This document shows positions 57,101-64,000 of a stretch of DNA of 64,000 nt, in pieces (the stretch's first letter is position 1; every line of letters starts with the position of its first letter). The notes below the pieces were generated by a model, which worked only from the letters and a program-made list of their open reading frames with translations, had not been told where the DNA came from and made no database searches. The DNA lies in the NCBI GenBank assembly GCA_024867545.1, contig JANFNE010000013.1, positions 248,001 through 312,000 of the forward strand, given 5' to 3'. Source of the DNA: Phytopythium helicoides. Its lineage: Eukaryota; Oomycota; Peronosporomycetes; Pythiales; Pythiaceae. The translations under genes and the position numbers were made by a program.

Positions 57101-60100
57101 TCCGAGTGCTCAGCGAAGCTTGAGATCACAGTATTCGGCTGGTCGTCATTATCACCGCCAACTGTTCGTTGATAGGCATCAACAATTGCCCGTACTTCGT
57201 GATGAATATGAGCTGGCGCAAACTTTACAAGCGCTGCACAATACCACCTCTCACAAGCCGGAAACGATCCGAGGCGACTTAAAAATGAGCGGTCAGGAGC
57301 CGCCTTCTCTAGCCAGGAGAGAATGAAGCACACGTAACCATCATCTGACATATCACTCGTCCACTGATCCCAGAACTCCATCTCGTTAGGGTCGTTTGAT
57401 TTTTGTGCCGACGATGATGAACGCCTCCACTTTTCTTGGCTGGTACTAGCATCAGATACACTTGACATTCGACTAACAGACTCACCGAGGAAATCAGAAG
57501 TGCGTGTCGTTGAAGCAGAAGGGTATTGGTCACAGTTTTGCCTCATTGCCTCGCTCCAGCTCAAGGGTTTCCCCCCAATTGCCGACAGCTGTGTCGATTG
57601 ACGCTCGTCAGAGAGACCTCCACTGAGCAGAGATGACTCCAACCATGGGACGAGCTCTTCTTCAACGAGATCAACTGGCTGACCAGCAATCAATGTGCTT
57701 GTGAGCCGTCCAGCAAGCGACGCAAGGGTACAATGTAAGTCAAACAGCCAGTGAATGCGTAGCGTGGTCTTGGCAATCCCTGACGGTCGCAGCTGCACTA
57801 TATCTTGTACGCCGTAGATTGACACACCTGCCACCAAAACAGGTGGTAGCTGCTGCATGCAGTTGGACACCGGCTGAAATGCCGCGGGTCCAAGTGCCAC
57901 GCCCATGCTTTTCCCATTGTAGCCGAACGAGAGCGTATTCAGATCGAAATCCATTGTGAGAGTCAATATATCTCCAGACGACAGCGATAAACGAGGGCCA
58001 TACGAGAAACGCTTGCCTTCGACCCATACGGCACCAATCGATGGCATCCACCCAACGCTTTTGGCTTGGGACCCCAAAAAGGACGACTTCTTTGGCGTTG
58101 CTGTTGATGACGTCCTGGAGCCCCATTCAACACCAATACATGAGTGGCCAGACAAAATGCCCCCGGCGCGAGCACTCTTCACGATGAAATCGACCGAATG
58201 AACGCCGTGGAGGAATGGAGTGCGCACAAAACAAGACTTCCACGTATCACTCTCGCCGACTGAGCTTGCGGAAGTTCCAGAGTGACTCACTACCAGAGCG
58301 TTTTCCTTGCGCTTGACGTTAAACTTCAAGAGCGTGCTACCATGAAGTGGCACAAAGCGTGGGATACTTGCTAATAGCGATTCGTCATCCACCAAAAACG
58401 TAGGGACGCCATATGCAGCCCCGCTGAGGTTTTGGGAGTTGGGGAACCCGGTCGACCCGGACGCATAGCAATCACGGAGGATCTTGATGTACGAAGGATC
58501 GTACTCCTCATCTGGGAGGTTTTCTTTCTTGTACCATGGATCTCCACCGTTTGCATACTCCTGGGTTGTCAATCGATAAAGTTTCCCCTGGGTAATCTTC
58601 GCAGGTGTCGCCAGCAACTCCACGGCGTACCCAAGCTTATCTTTTCGTGATGCACCGTTTACAGTTATCTCTGCGATAAGCAGCTGTGTTGCTTCATCCC
58701 ACAGCCGAATGGTGTGTTCGCGAATCAGCCGCCCGCCGTTCCTTCCAGGGTTCACTGACCGCCCGAGGGCAATCACAGAAAAGGAGCTGGTAGCCTCAAA
58801 CTGAAAGCCAATTTGACCTTCAAAGTGATCCTTCTCGCCCGTGTACAGCTGCTTGAAAACATTGTATAGCTGACGAGTTGATTTAGTGCCGTGTAACCCA
58901 CCGGATGTGCTCCCATCGCTGGTTGTGGGACCATACCGATCGGCATCCTGTGCTTCAATCGCCCGGGCCTTCAATGTAGAGTCTAGGTATTGCAAACGGT
59001 ACGCAGACTTATTCGCCACTTCCAGCTCCGAGCAATAATGATCCATTGCTCCAAGTAAGCGTGCGACTGTCGGTAAGATAGGTCGTGCCAGCCACGCCTG
59101 CCTCCGCAACAAGCACAAGCACGACACCAGCCACGGTAAACTTTCTGATAAGAGTGGCAGCTTTTGCGCGCGCACACCGCCTAGTTGCGCGGCTTCTTGC
59201 TGTGGTAGCATGAAGGCCTCTTCTGCTTGCACTGAGACTAGACTTTCGACAAGTTCGCGGTACGTGTTCAGCGACAGCGTGATGAAATGAATAGCTGCAT
59301 CCTGGACAACTGAACGGCGCTGGTGCCATTGAGTCTCGGCTAATGCGTCTTCAACACTTTTCCCTTCACCTTCCTCGTCTTGATTGTCATCCTTCGCAGT
59401 AGTCTTGGTGTGCTCCACAGCCTCAGCGAGTAAAAACAGTTGGTACGTCTTCAACAGGTTGAGCGCGAGTCCAGAGATGTCTGAAGTATCTGATGAGTCA
59501 AAATTATCCTTTTGTGCTTTTAGCACAATATTGAACAGCAACTCGATCGTTTGGCAAGTCACACGGGTGCTTTTAGAAGTCACACCATCATGCTCATTTG
59601 CCAATACCTCTGGCGTTACACTTGGTAGCAGTGACATGATTCCGTCGTTCGATGGTGACCCAAACGTTCGAAGCAATGTTTCTAGAATCAAGAAGCGCGC
59701 CGAGTTACGATCTAGGTGTGACTCAACGTGAGTGCGTAGAAGCATCAGGAACAGCTCTAGCTTTTCGTTTGACTCTGGGTACAGGACGGAAAAGCCCGCC
59801 AGTATCGTACGCGCCGCTGCTTGCTCTAGCTCGTTGCTTGATTCCTCAAGTATGCTTGCATCCTCTGATACAGTACCATAGACGTTCGCTAACGCTGCAA
59901 GCTCATCTCGAAGCTGGCCTACCACGGAGCCGGGCAAACCAGATTGTTGCTCGCCATTCGAGACAGTAGACTCATAGTGCTCAATGCTAGCGAGGTTTGC
60001 GCTGATAATCTCAAGCACAGCTATATATGCGTGATGGCTAGTGGTACGAGAGCGTGAAGACTCTTCGGCTGACATGACGCTTGCGTTACTGTTACCTTTG

Positions 60101-63100
60101 AGGCGACGAAGAATGTCCAGCAACAACAGGAAGACATCTCCACTGGGTTGTCGTGCAAACGGTTCTTCGAATGGAATGCGAGTGTCCTCACTCGTAGCTC
60201 CCTGTAAAGAGTATAGTGCAGCATCTTGAGCTTCTCGACCACTAATATGGACCTTCGACGATATCTTGTACAGCTCAGTAATCTCTATCACGATCGAGGC
60301 AGCTTGGTCTCTCAGAGCTAAACCAAGTTTATCCTCATCGCCTTCCAAAGAGTCTTGAGGTGCCGAGAATTCAGCCACGGACACAACGTTTTGAAACAGC
60401 GATTCGCTGGCAGGCGCATCCGTGTCCAGAAGAGGAGATCCTGTTTCTCGATCTCCGAGTTGGCAAATTGTACACACCTTCGATGATCCCTTGTTGGCAA
60501 ACGAGCACTCTGCACATTCCCAATCATCCATTGGATAAAGACAGGGCTCCACCCATATTGCGTGGGCATTTTGGTTAGAACCGGCACACGAAACTCGAAG
60601 CTCGAGCATCCGAACGCTCTTGACACTGACCGCGAAACTCTCGAGCTTCGTTGTGTCGGAAATGTTTCCGGACTGCCAGAGCACTTTGCCATCTCCAAGA
60701 ATGGTAAATGCCAGACTCACACCTTGCTGAATGAGAACGTCGCTATTGGCATCGTCATTCAGAGCAACACCGCCACGAAAACTGTAAAAAGCTTCAGCCA
60801 AGTCATAAAGGACATGAGCATCCCCTTGAGCAGGAGGATGGGTCGAAAGTGACCGTTGCTTGGATTCACCTTGAACAGAAATCAAATTGCTGCCAGCTGG
60901 AGGTGATTGTTGAGCTCCTGACCGTCTGGAATCGCTGACGTTTCCGACATACCCAAGCTGCGCACCCTTTCCAAACGTGCCATACCCAACCGAGGAATGA
61001 CATTCCTTTAGGTTTGCCAAGTACACGGGTTCTTGCTCTGCGAGACCACTCGAAGCCGGACTGGTATCCCACTTCTGAACACCCAAGAGCGTGATGACCT
61101 TCCCTGAGCCGTAGAATGAGACAGCCGGGTACACCTCGTGACCGGCAAGGTCCGAGAACACGACTCCATAATCTGTCGAGTTGATCTGGTAACTCAGAGT
61201 TCCTTCACTCATATCAACGTCAATTTGGACAATGTCTCCAGGGTGGACCTTCCCGATTGACCGATTCAGCTTGTGGCCGCGCGCATACAAGTTTCCATTG
61301 TATCCACGAAGCATCCACAAATTCGGCGAAGAATCATAGCCGCTCACCGTAACTGGGAGGATAGCTGCGCCAAAGCATGTCATTTCGTCATCAACGGTAT
61401 CATTGTCGAGCCGAAATCGCCACGAAGCTCGACCATACGAAATTCCGCAGTTCACGGCCGCGTACTGATAACTTGTCTCTCGAGTCCGCACGACGAGACC
61501 ACCGTCTTCAACAATCACACCTGACGAGCAAACAGAAGGCTCAAAAAGAGCGCGAACATTCCGCGAATCGCTCGACTTTTGGCTGTCGAGCTCATGCTGC
61601 ACACGGTGTTTCTCTTCAATGGCATAAGCTTGGATACCCGTCGTCAGCTGCTGTCCTTGAGTCAACGCGAACCTTGCAATCCCAGAGCGAACGCCACCCT
61701 GACTTGATGAGAGCTCGAGTAGCAACTGCACAAATGTCATAGTCACATGTAGGGAAGAGGTCGCAAGTGCCCACGCCTTGAGCGCCCCAATGGCTTCGAT
61801 CACGACGTCATCGTTGTGATGAGAGACTGCACCAAGAAGCCACCGCGCCACATCGGCCAACGCACACCTCGGGTCCGCGAAAAGTGTGTTTGTCGTTGGT
61901 ACATTGAGTTTGACGTGCTCAATTGCGTATACGGCATTGCGATTTACTGACGGGATACCACGCATGGCGAGACGTACCTCACAGCAAGTCGCCGGAAACC
62001 TTGTTGCACAGTGGGTTACGAGAATCGGCGGTAATGTAGACGGTGACGTGGGCGACACAACGTCAACGGAGAGCAGAGATACGAAAGATTTCGAGTCTGC
62101 TCGGCGGAACTCGATGTCGAGCGTCTTTGGGATGCACTTAAGGTGCCATTGAACTGAAATCGAAGACACAGACGGGAGATCTGGGCTCTTGATGATCATG
62201 TACACCACCCCTGCAGTAGGACGATTCTGCTGTGACTGCCAGTACGTAGCATCGTTACCATCGATTGCTAGATCCGCAGGAAACGATCGGGGAGTTGTCG
62301 AGACCGATGAGGCCTCGATGGATTGCTTTCCTAGTGTCAGCGATTTCTCGGGCGGTCGCTTGGTCGGGCTCCAAAACGAATACAACGACAACGTCGGAAA
62401 GCACGTGAGTATGCGAGACATCTCTTCGAATGGTTGGAGTGCGGCGCTATGGTTGTAATCGAAAGATCCAAGGAGTACAACAAGTGTGTGAATTGCGAGA
62501 TGATGAAGCTTGTCGCTGCTCACGGAGGTGTCTATCGGCCGCGGCATCTTCTCTCGTTTGTCCATGAGTAGAACCTGACACGCAATCTTGGCACTATGCG
62601 AAATAACAGCGAGTCGCCTCTCCAGCACGTGCGTGAACACAGGCGTCGGAAGGACGTCAACCAGCATCTCTTCAAGAATGCGGACCGAGTCCGTGTTGGT
62701 CTTGGCCGACTTGTCAAACACACCGGCGCTCGTCATGTTTGCGTAGTCACGCACGTTCTGGCGGCACTTGAGCTTGCGGTTCTTGTGCATGCGGTACTCG
62801 GTCGGAAGGTCGCCGGCCGTGTTTTCACCGCAAATGAGCGCCGAGATGAAAGTGTCCTGCAGCAGATTCTCCTGCAGCTGCGTCAGGTACAACTCACTCT
62901 GCAGATACTCGTCCCAGCTGCCCATGGTCGAGTACTGGAGTGGTGCAAAGCACACGGCGCACGATCGTGTCTTGCCCGAGTGCAGCCGCGCTGGTTTGGG
63001 CATCCACCCGTCTTCCTCTTGTGCCCACAGCTCGGGGGCCTCCCCCGTCGGTGGTGTGGCTGCTGGAGGCGCGCCTTCCGTCTCCCCCACTGCCCCAGGC

Positions 63101-63312
63101 TCATCCTCGGGCGTTTCCGTCCCCACCGCGCTGCTACTCGTCACGGATTCGGCCGATGCATCCGCGGCGCTGCTGTCTGCGCTCGGGGGTGTCGTTGTTG
63201 TTTCTGCAGCTGCCGCAGCTGCCGCTGTGGAGACCGCCGCGGCCCCCGAGAGCGCGATCGCGCGCAGCGACCGCGGGGTCAGCGGCTGCTCCACATCGTC
63301 GTCCTCCTCCAT
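48151..63312 (-). CDS. giant HECT E3 ubiquitin ligase (HERC1/HECTD4-like), intronless
   Basis: One uninterrupted frame of 15.2 kb encodes ~5,053 residues. The start is ATG 63312 (MEEDDDVEQP); codons above it lack ATG. Approximate order: F5/8-type-C-like ~340-450; SPRY ~590-745 (SWRFRLDN, YGVVFSDLAGHEVYPAVSFY); NPCBM-like ~805-925; RanBP2 zinc finger ~930 (DDWECAECSF...CTIC); PHR-like ~1500-1620; SPRY ~1660-1810; concanavalin/LamG ~2620-2800 (FTVELWVYP, GSIAEIRVWSRA); an IQ-like basic helix; two UBA-like units ~3590-3630 and ~3680-3710 (GFEFDLCMAALEHSRNDPNL); two CUB-like domains ~4085-4175 and ~4380-4490. The HECT domain is ~4710-5053, with the thioester Cys ~5020 in LPVAHTCFFSVELPPY. It should transfer ubiquitin to substrates bound by the upstream modules. 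HERC-type RCC1 repeats were not seen. Substrates are unknown. Confidence 0.93.
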   Translation of the reverse strand: MEEDDDVEQPLTPRSLRAIALSGAAAVSTAAAAAAAETTTTPPSADSSAADASAESVTSSSAVGTETPEDEPGAVGETEGAPPAATPPTGEAPELWAQEEDGWMPKPARLHSGKTRSCAVCFAPLQYSTMGSWDEYLQSELYLTQLQENLLQDTFISALICGENTAGDLPTEYRMHKNRKLKCRQNVRDYANMTSAGVFDKSAKTNTDSVRILEEMLVDVLPTPVFTHVLERRLAVISHSAKIACQVLLMDKREKMPRPIDTSVSSDKLHHLAIHTLVVLLGSFDYNHSAALQPFEEMSRILTCFPTLSLYSFWSPTKRPPEKSLTLGKQSIEASSVSTTPRSFPADLAIDGNDATYWQSQQNRPTAGVVYMIIKSPDLPSVSSISVQWHLKCIPKTLDIEFRRADSKSFVSLLSVDVVSPTSPSTLPPILVTHCATRFPATCCEVRLAMRGIPSVNRNAVYAIEHVKLNVPTTNTLFADPRCALADVARWLLGAVSHHNDDVVIEAIGALKAWALATSSLHVTMTFVQLLLELSSSQGGVRSGIARFALTQGQQLTTGIQAYAIEEKHRVQHELDSQKSSDSRNVRALFEPSVCSSGVIVEDGGLVVRTRETSYQYAAVNCGISYGRASWRFRLDNDTVDDEMTCFGAAILPVTVSGYDSSPNLWMLRGYNGNLYARGHKLNRSIGKVHPGDIVQIDVDMSEGTLSYQINSTDYGVVFSDLAGHEVYPAVSFYGSGKVITLLGVQKWDTSPASSGLAEQEPVYLANLKECHSSVGYGTFGKGAQLGYVGNVSDSRRSGAQQSPPAGSNLISVQGESKQRSLSTHPPAQGDAHVLYDLAEAFYSFRGGVALNDDANSDVLIQQGVSLAFTILGDGKVLWQSGNISDTTKLESFAVSVKSVRMLELRVSCAGSNQNAHAIWVEPCLYPMDDWECAECSFANKGSSKVCTICQLGDRETGSPLLDTDAPASESLFQNVVSVAEFSAPQDSLEGDEDKLGLALRDQAASIVIEITELYKISSKVHISGREAQDAALYSLQGATSEDTRIPFEEPFARQPSGDVFLLLLDILRRLKGNSNASVMSAEESSRSRTTSHHAYIAVLEIISANLASIEHYESTVSNGEQQSGLPGSVVGQLRDELAALANVYGTVSEDASILEESSNELEQAAARTILAGFSVLYPESNEKLELFLMLLRTHVESHLDRNSARFLILETLLRTFGSPSNDGIMSLLPSVTPEVLANEHDGVTSKSTRVTCQTIELLFNIVLKAQKDNFDSSDTSDISGLALNLLKTYQLFLLAEAVEHTKTTAKDDNQDEEGEGKSVEDALAETQWHQRRSVVQDAAIHFITLSLNTYRELVESLVSVQAEEAFMLPQQEAAQLGGVRAQKLPLLSESLPWLVSCLCLLRRQAWLARPILPTVARLLGAMDHYCSELEVANKSAYRLQYLDSTLKARAIEAQDADRYGPTTSDGSTSGGLHGTKSTRQLYNVFKQLYTGEKDHFEGQIGFQFEATSSFSVIALGRSVNPGRNGGRLIREHTIRLWDEATQLLIAEITVNGASRKDKLGYAVELLATPAKITQGKLYRLTTQEYANGGDPWYKKENLPDEEYDPSYIKILRDCYASGSTGFPNSQNLSGAAYGVPTFLVDDESLLASIPRFVPLHGSTLLKFNVKRKENALVVSHSGTSASSVGESDTWKSCFVRTPFLHGVHSVDFIVKSARAGGILSGHSCIGVEWGSRTSSTATPKKSSFLGSQAKSVGWMPSIGAVWVEGKRFSYGPRLSLSSGDILTLTMDFDLNTLSFGYNGKSMGVALGPAAFQPVSNCMQQLPPVLVAGVSIYGVQDIVQLRPSGIAKTTLRIHWLFDLHCTLASLAGRLTSTLIAGQPVDLVEEELVPWLESSLLSGGLSDERQSTQLSAIGGKPLSWSEAMRQNCDQYPSASTTRTSDFLGESVSRMSSVSDASTSQEKWRRSSSSAQKSNDPNEMEFWDQWTSDMSDDGYVCFILSWLEKAAPDRSFLSRLGSFPACERWYCAALVKFAPAHIHHEVRAIVDAYQRTVGGDNDDQPNTVISSFAEHSDLTPSDDLVSVWKRIITLRHWLIKSRQEFRAREADEADQGITSTSTPRPTSEVPTGDNESKAHSQYYDSLSIEASFVVPRTFDELVAQVTQRAHFLCLLSPPSENADQLKEESQRALSNLADKWSVQNTPPSLQPMIDRWKSLRESDLSKWSGIVDVLRAQEQWRSKRTTDKNAVSSASLDDSGEIKRRAGRSASISPIDQHAAAQQFRYMESFAATMKACDMYIRNGVGAPPELLQALLERRRRRADSRVFGLQAMKSIIMLLSFDGVLHNAIIFLRPAMRGFTDDEKESRELNDGQVVAETFRATVRHHYMKGLEGCSRQVVQPVHEAFWGLYGHLANLLRSKAVRDPQLKQAILCAWSLDFDTRDHQFILESQILSTLHDMFSIHGVRRQLAADNAQLAPQDNLSETESDLRSHISVCWQPLSSDFVQRAMLHTGYLTKRDVVGLLHCAPPYSCSSRWWKQHEFQPGNPVSIVSLASRHTASSLSLLYSEMLAGFQQKLASCEMRLSDRKVLQFGVKSSLSPTHGSGALSSSGSKPENISFVEMPALGSVNDFTVELWVYPTDLSGYRSLRCDNGVQRGGIYLELVEGFTQVSIPGNTPREQLFASYRLKTHEWTHLAIVYRTNDRSLELIINGVHMGKQSYSMVCSSLKFHAARVGCWVSETSAEGASNASVSAQRSFAGSIAEIRVWSRARGAAEIARDFQLSTPLGVEEIAGEDKSGKLMALWHLNEGAGMQAYDQIPTQSPSERAVNDQGYHANISHCHWVFKQVPVFGNAELDRRARDPAKWDVVVSGIIALQRKVRRWLSRSFLTSVKWAKLVCEHNETAMAPDWDEPIDYDDEEELEEDGGASPQPTLGPETKRLLVTWDLFGSDRVITHRQTRKCAWIVFRFLASVGISGTDERRQEEAAIAATSAKLRRKLRLQKGDSAGSLGSPMNSSAPGSGHGESLSYEDDNAVARSAEAASDAAKLAASNRNLEEPMLQTLWFSMEFHRKVFEIMEKELMGGMELTKETEGLTRAQRMLRSVSTPVQQRGIGLHANPSDISRDGALFMRGLVAASSSDPDACCSLEALELELHLFGIISFMLSQSKRPSALSHIARRRMLHGLLELLRFASPRCQRVVKLLLRRICCSETIKPSDVSAVLGSESVLVDLLLDQVAESVCSTAAPLPTHGVSVPASSTLVAEAENSFSINESLCNPMGFRSGQIHLAAASESVALLRLLLVNSHWQARVTELLCGAIKKVAPILMRRKSDSATPGAVPQSDVRVRSAIIRAVGALCVLGSHSDCLRIGGKVQVAAAGDASVPIDATGGDYGYNFSTSGTRTSSATLIEMNGAAATVRVVFDALSSEDQFDPTHNVQEVHLTALSPTEEILLPSNIVPLTVDMMPVILQLSSLEEASVLTAFDDLWRLQIRSRALLALESILRTGSHITTRSVGRSVARSLLGTALTPVNLSAFVSLPVLQERGRMILCRLIESASPLGESMFKALPDPETLLEDDCSEDSPAGQGQFEIIDNPNEEESEEYRTRRGFASTIAAMGFEFDLCMAALEHSRNDPNLAVEWLMSPEAAAYQERQTAQRLAQANLAARRAGASGGGGNSMSDLQAKAEELMNVSAMPLVLCLRSLELWNSDPNRAMEWLMEYGARYLDRADTMALLDDEFSTETMAVLEDRAALEDVDQPDPLVHISNVAESPVAAVDNSATGGSLDNSNVMPITLAPILARLPAKGSAASSARGASIDSDSGGYAPLIPQYLQPYVLLTVSGTTGPLQRMQASGQTGIYRKSSESEGILITFLNTETGAYEDEWHLPKNVRRITKIYDEHLAGVESIHNVALKTEGALATHYARRAAVALLSAMSGDRVTSIVGGPRQFLRLMKLVAAPEMMLSRRRPGHLRPQEGSGSRLTSGFPGAASRSNVKSSSSDENVPLLEMLHTLAIRGLQEEKDDVFGRREQVEEAKSGEEGDESEHFDVPLSTVLVEECVSHLLESTQVAATGLLSSASESEGHDFQSLHPYFAQCDYSGTVSVSPTYRTVRIVFDRRCKFGAKTTLTFYTDPGCEKKIAVIDSSMLVAGKALPDLIVHGHQFWFRFVAAEEDPLKNFGYGFRFQVQPMASIQWAKEADVLTQPSLDWACWVLSFLLNDAADLIPRGAVHNSRIYTALVRYLRSSGAPFKSRVTRLLLQLLHNPGAFPIQDIPDLAPLQAIAMLALQRAQADIEGGKRFVSAHLLQLVELSVTVQSATEAFNRTLLGNAGSPLVTNTPIALPTPTERKSMADNLTDTAAIIQFLLGEVDRLPQQVVTAVWLDVYGAGGFIETAHPYAPGSVISGTLEFPGAQSLQLVFDTRCSVTKDAANLDIVTSTRSSAAGRSEQATIDTTRCNRSYTGEDGWPNTAVCLEGDTIEFAFLGDDNPRGHFGATVAITATGMTREMQIARLSAANLEHMQTALRGLNSLTKVAGAEDQDKASKWTVAMDSQLVDWINNHVETRSSSTRSIDLKPTDVRIHPTLDGLRCSQLLSVPFESICVRFALLKYLNQCLKECLSLLDLRDTQSPWTLAHRLRQLSHCIFFDIKNALVEAAIDATNVASDVNSSGSSVNTARITLDRIQALESRDDREVEPSVSQCFFAQAFRQLHHVDPALFRRRIDSKGRLFSVKFRGEEGVDWGGVYREGANSMVDDLFSPHFSLFVLCPNGQHDTGVNRSMYLPNPKCTSPVATQMYEFVGKLLGISLRTRGDFPFAFPSLVWKQLIGQPLERCDLEATDAMLVQMLDGIQWCERDGIVTADEFAAAFDGLDLRFTVSNCNGEDVELVDGGKLQRVTFENRLEYCRLAEQFRLYEGATQVAAMRRGLATIFPARVLTLLTWHEMELLTCGSPKIDLAVWRQHTRYDGYNEHDEPVRLFWEAMASFSDEQRADFVRFAWGRSRLPRGKWPQPFKLTKKSGRDATLSLPVAHTCFFSVELPPYATAERMRSMLLATINFGLGGILMA

Positions 63313-63444
63313 GGCCGCACGTAGCGGGGGCGGCGGTGGCGAGCGAGCACTCCGCGGATCTCGCCGCGGCTTCCTTCCGGCGACTCCGCTTGCACTTTCT
63401 CTCCTGTGTCTTGAAGTCTCCTGGGGGAAAGATACCACGCGCAA

Positions 63445-63530
63445 AAGGAGGTATTGGATTGGTCGAAAACAATGTTATAGTACTTTGATTGGCTGAAATC
63501 TCTCCATTTGGCGTTGGCCACACCAATCCA
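63445..63530. promoter_or_regulatory. four CCAAT boxes in bidirectional promoter
   Basis: ATTGG occurs at 63453-63457, 63458-63462 and 63488-63492, and CCAAT at 63523-63527, all in the 247-bp gap between the divergent HECT and ATP11 genes. Clustered CCAAT boxes fit NF-Y control of both (inference). TCTCCATTTGG near 63501 is Inr-like for ATP11. Confidence 0.5.
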
Positions 63531-63559
63531 TCTCGTCCATCAACAAACGTTGACTGCAG

Positions 63560-64000
63560 ATGACGGCGGCGATGCTGCTGCGCGGACTGTCGCGGCGCTC
63601 GGCGCTGGTGCGCGGCGCTCGCTGGTCGTCGGGCGGGGGCTTCTCGTACCCAGGACCACGTGCGCTGGGCCAGATCGTGAAGCTGGAGCTGCTGCAGGGC
63701 GAGGAGCGCGCCAAGATCCAGAGCATCTGGGAGGAGTTCCACGGCGACAAGGACGACGCTGTGGCCGCCACACTGCCGCGCGAGGCGTTCCGCACGCTCG
63801 TGGAGCGCGCGACGGCCGCGCCGTACTTTGTGTTCCCCGTGTACCGCCAGGACGGGTTCTTCAACATGCTGTGCCAGTTCCAGCAGACGTGCTTCCTCGT
63901 CACGTACCTCGAGGCGTTCAAGGAGAACCCAGCGGCCGCGCCGCCCTGCCTCGCTGTCTCACTCTACGACGACCTGCTGGAGCAGAAAGAGGTCGGACTC
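63560..64000 (+). CDS. ATP11: mitochondrial F1-ATPase assembly factor ATP11/ATPAF1 (5' part)
   Basis: The gene runs off the window; 147 codons are visible. The start MTAAMLLRGLSRRSALVRGA is Arg-rich and fits a mitochondrial presequence. The body matches ATP11: LGQIVKLELLQGEERAKIQS IWEEFH, then PYFVFPVYRQDGFFNMLCQF and CFLVTYLEAFKENP. ATP11 is a chaperone that holds the F1 beta subunit until the alpha/beta hexamer forms in the matrix. ATG 63560 is preferred; a second Met at residue 5 is possible. Confidence 0.92.
   Translation, partial: MTAAMLLRGLSRRSALVRGARWSSGGGFSYPGPRALGQIVKLELLQGEERAKIQSIWEEFHGDKDDAVAATLPREAFRTLVERATAAPYFVFPVYRQDGFFNMLCQFQQTCFLVTYLEAFKENPAAAPPCLAVSLYDDLLEQKEVGL

Noticed and set aside
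1..64000. CRISPR arrays, operons, bacterial RBS or rRNA genes
   Set aside because: The window is eukaryotic with spliced genes; no regularly spaced repeats or rRNA-like sequence was seen.

Overview
The window reads as nuclear DNA of a Phytophthora-like oomycete. Genes are dense and mostly single-exon or carry a few very short GT-AG introns (about 53-150 nt, often with a CTAAC or CTGAC branch-like motif). The families also fit: a DUF6818 Myb-like gene, a zinc-finger protein with tandem Cys/His repeats ending HGGG, a FYVE-formin, a 1,3-beta-glucan synthase joined to an MFS transporter, and an Inr/FPR-type core promoter. No species is claimed.

Layout. From 1 to 9 kb is a gene-poor, repeat-like stretch with a nonsense-broken DUF6818 gene, coding-like debris, a 71-bp hairpin and one clear gene for a His-rich, probably GPI-anchored secreted protein. 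From 9 to 15.5 kb lie a LIMR/LMBD1-like membrane protein, an orphan protein with a dynein-stalk-like helical region, the histone N-acetyltransferase NAA40 and a seven-repeat zinc-finger protein. From 15.5 to 18.5 kb no gene is visible. From 18.5 to 36 kb follow a PH protein, the FYVE-formin, a 66-residue membrane protein, MCM8, an atypical two-domain E2F, a Tam-like methyltransferase, mitochondrial SHMT, a METTL21-like methyltransferase and MOB1. From 36.5 to 48 kb lie the glucan synthase-MFS fusion, a shortened acyl-adenylate-type protein, CTF8 and a BED-finger hAT-derived protein. From 48.1 to 63.3 kb one intronless minus-strand frame encodes a HECT ubiquitin ligase of about 5,053 residues. 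A mitochondrial F1-ATPase assembly factor (ATP11/ATPAF1) runs off the right edge.

Themes. MCM8 (recombination/replication), E2F (S-phase transcription) and CTF8 (cohesion/clamp loading) are replication genes. MCM8 and E2F are divergent and share an upstream region with a consensus E2F site, and E2F-like sites also lie between the NAA40 gene and its divergent neighbour. MOB1, the FYVE-formin and the glucan synthase fit polarised growth and wall building.

Caution. Several otherwise well-conserved genes here change frame by one or two bases with no intron to explain it: the zinc-finger gene, MCM8, the E2F linker, glucan synthase-MFS, the acyl-adenylate gene and the hAT-like gene. The simplest reading is base-level assembly indels, although true gene decay cannot be excluded. 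All exon limits were read by eye from splice signals and family knowledge; nothing was searched against a database.
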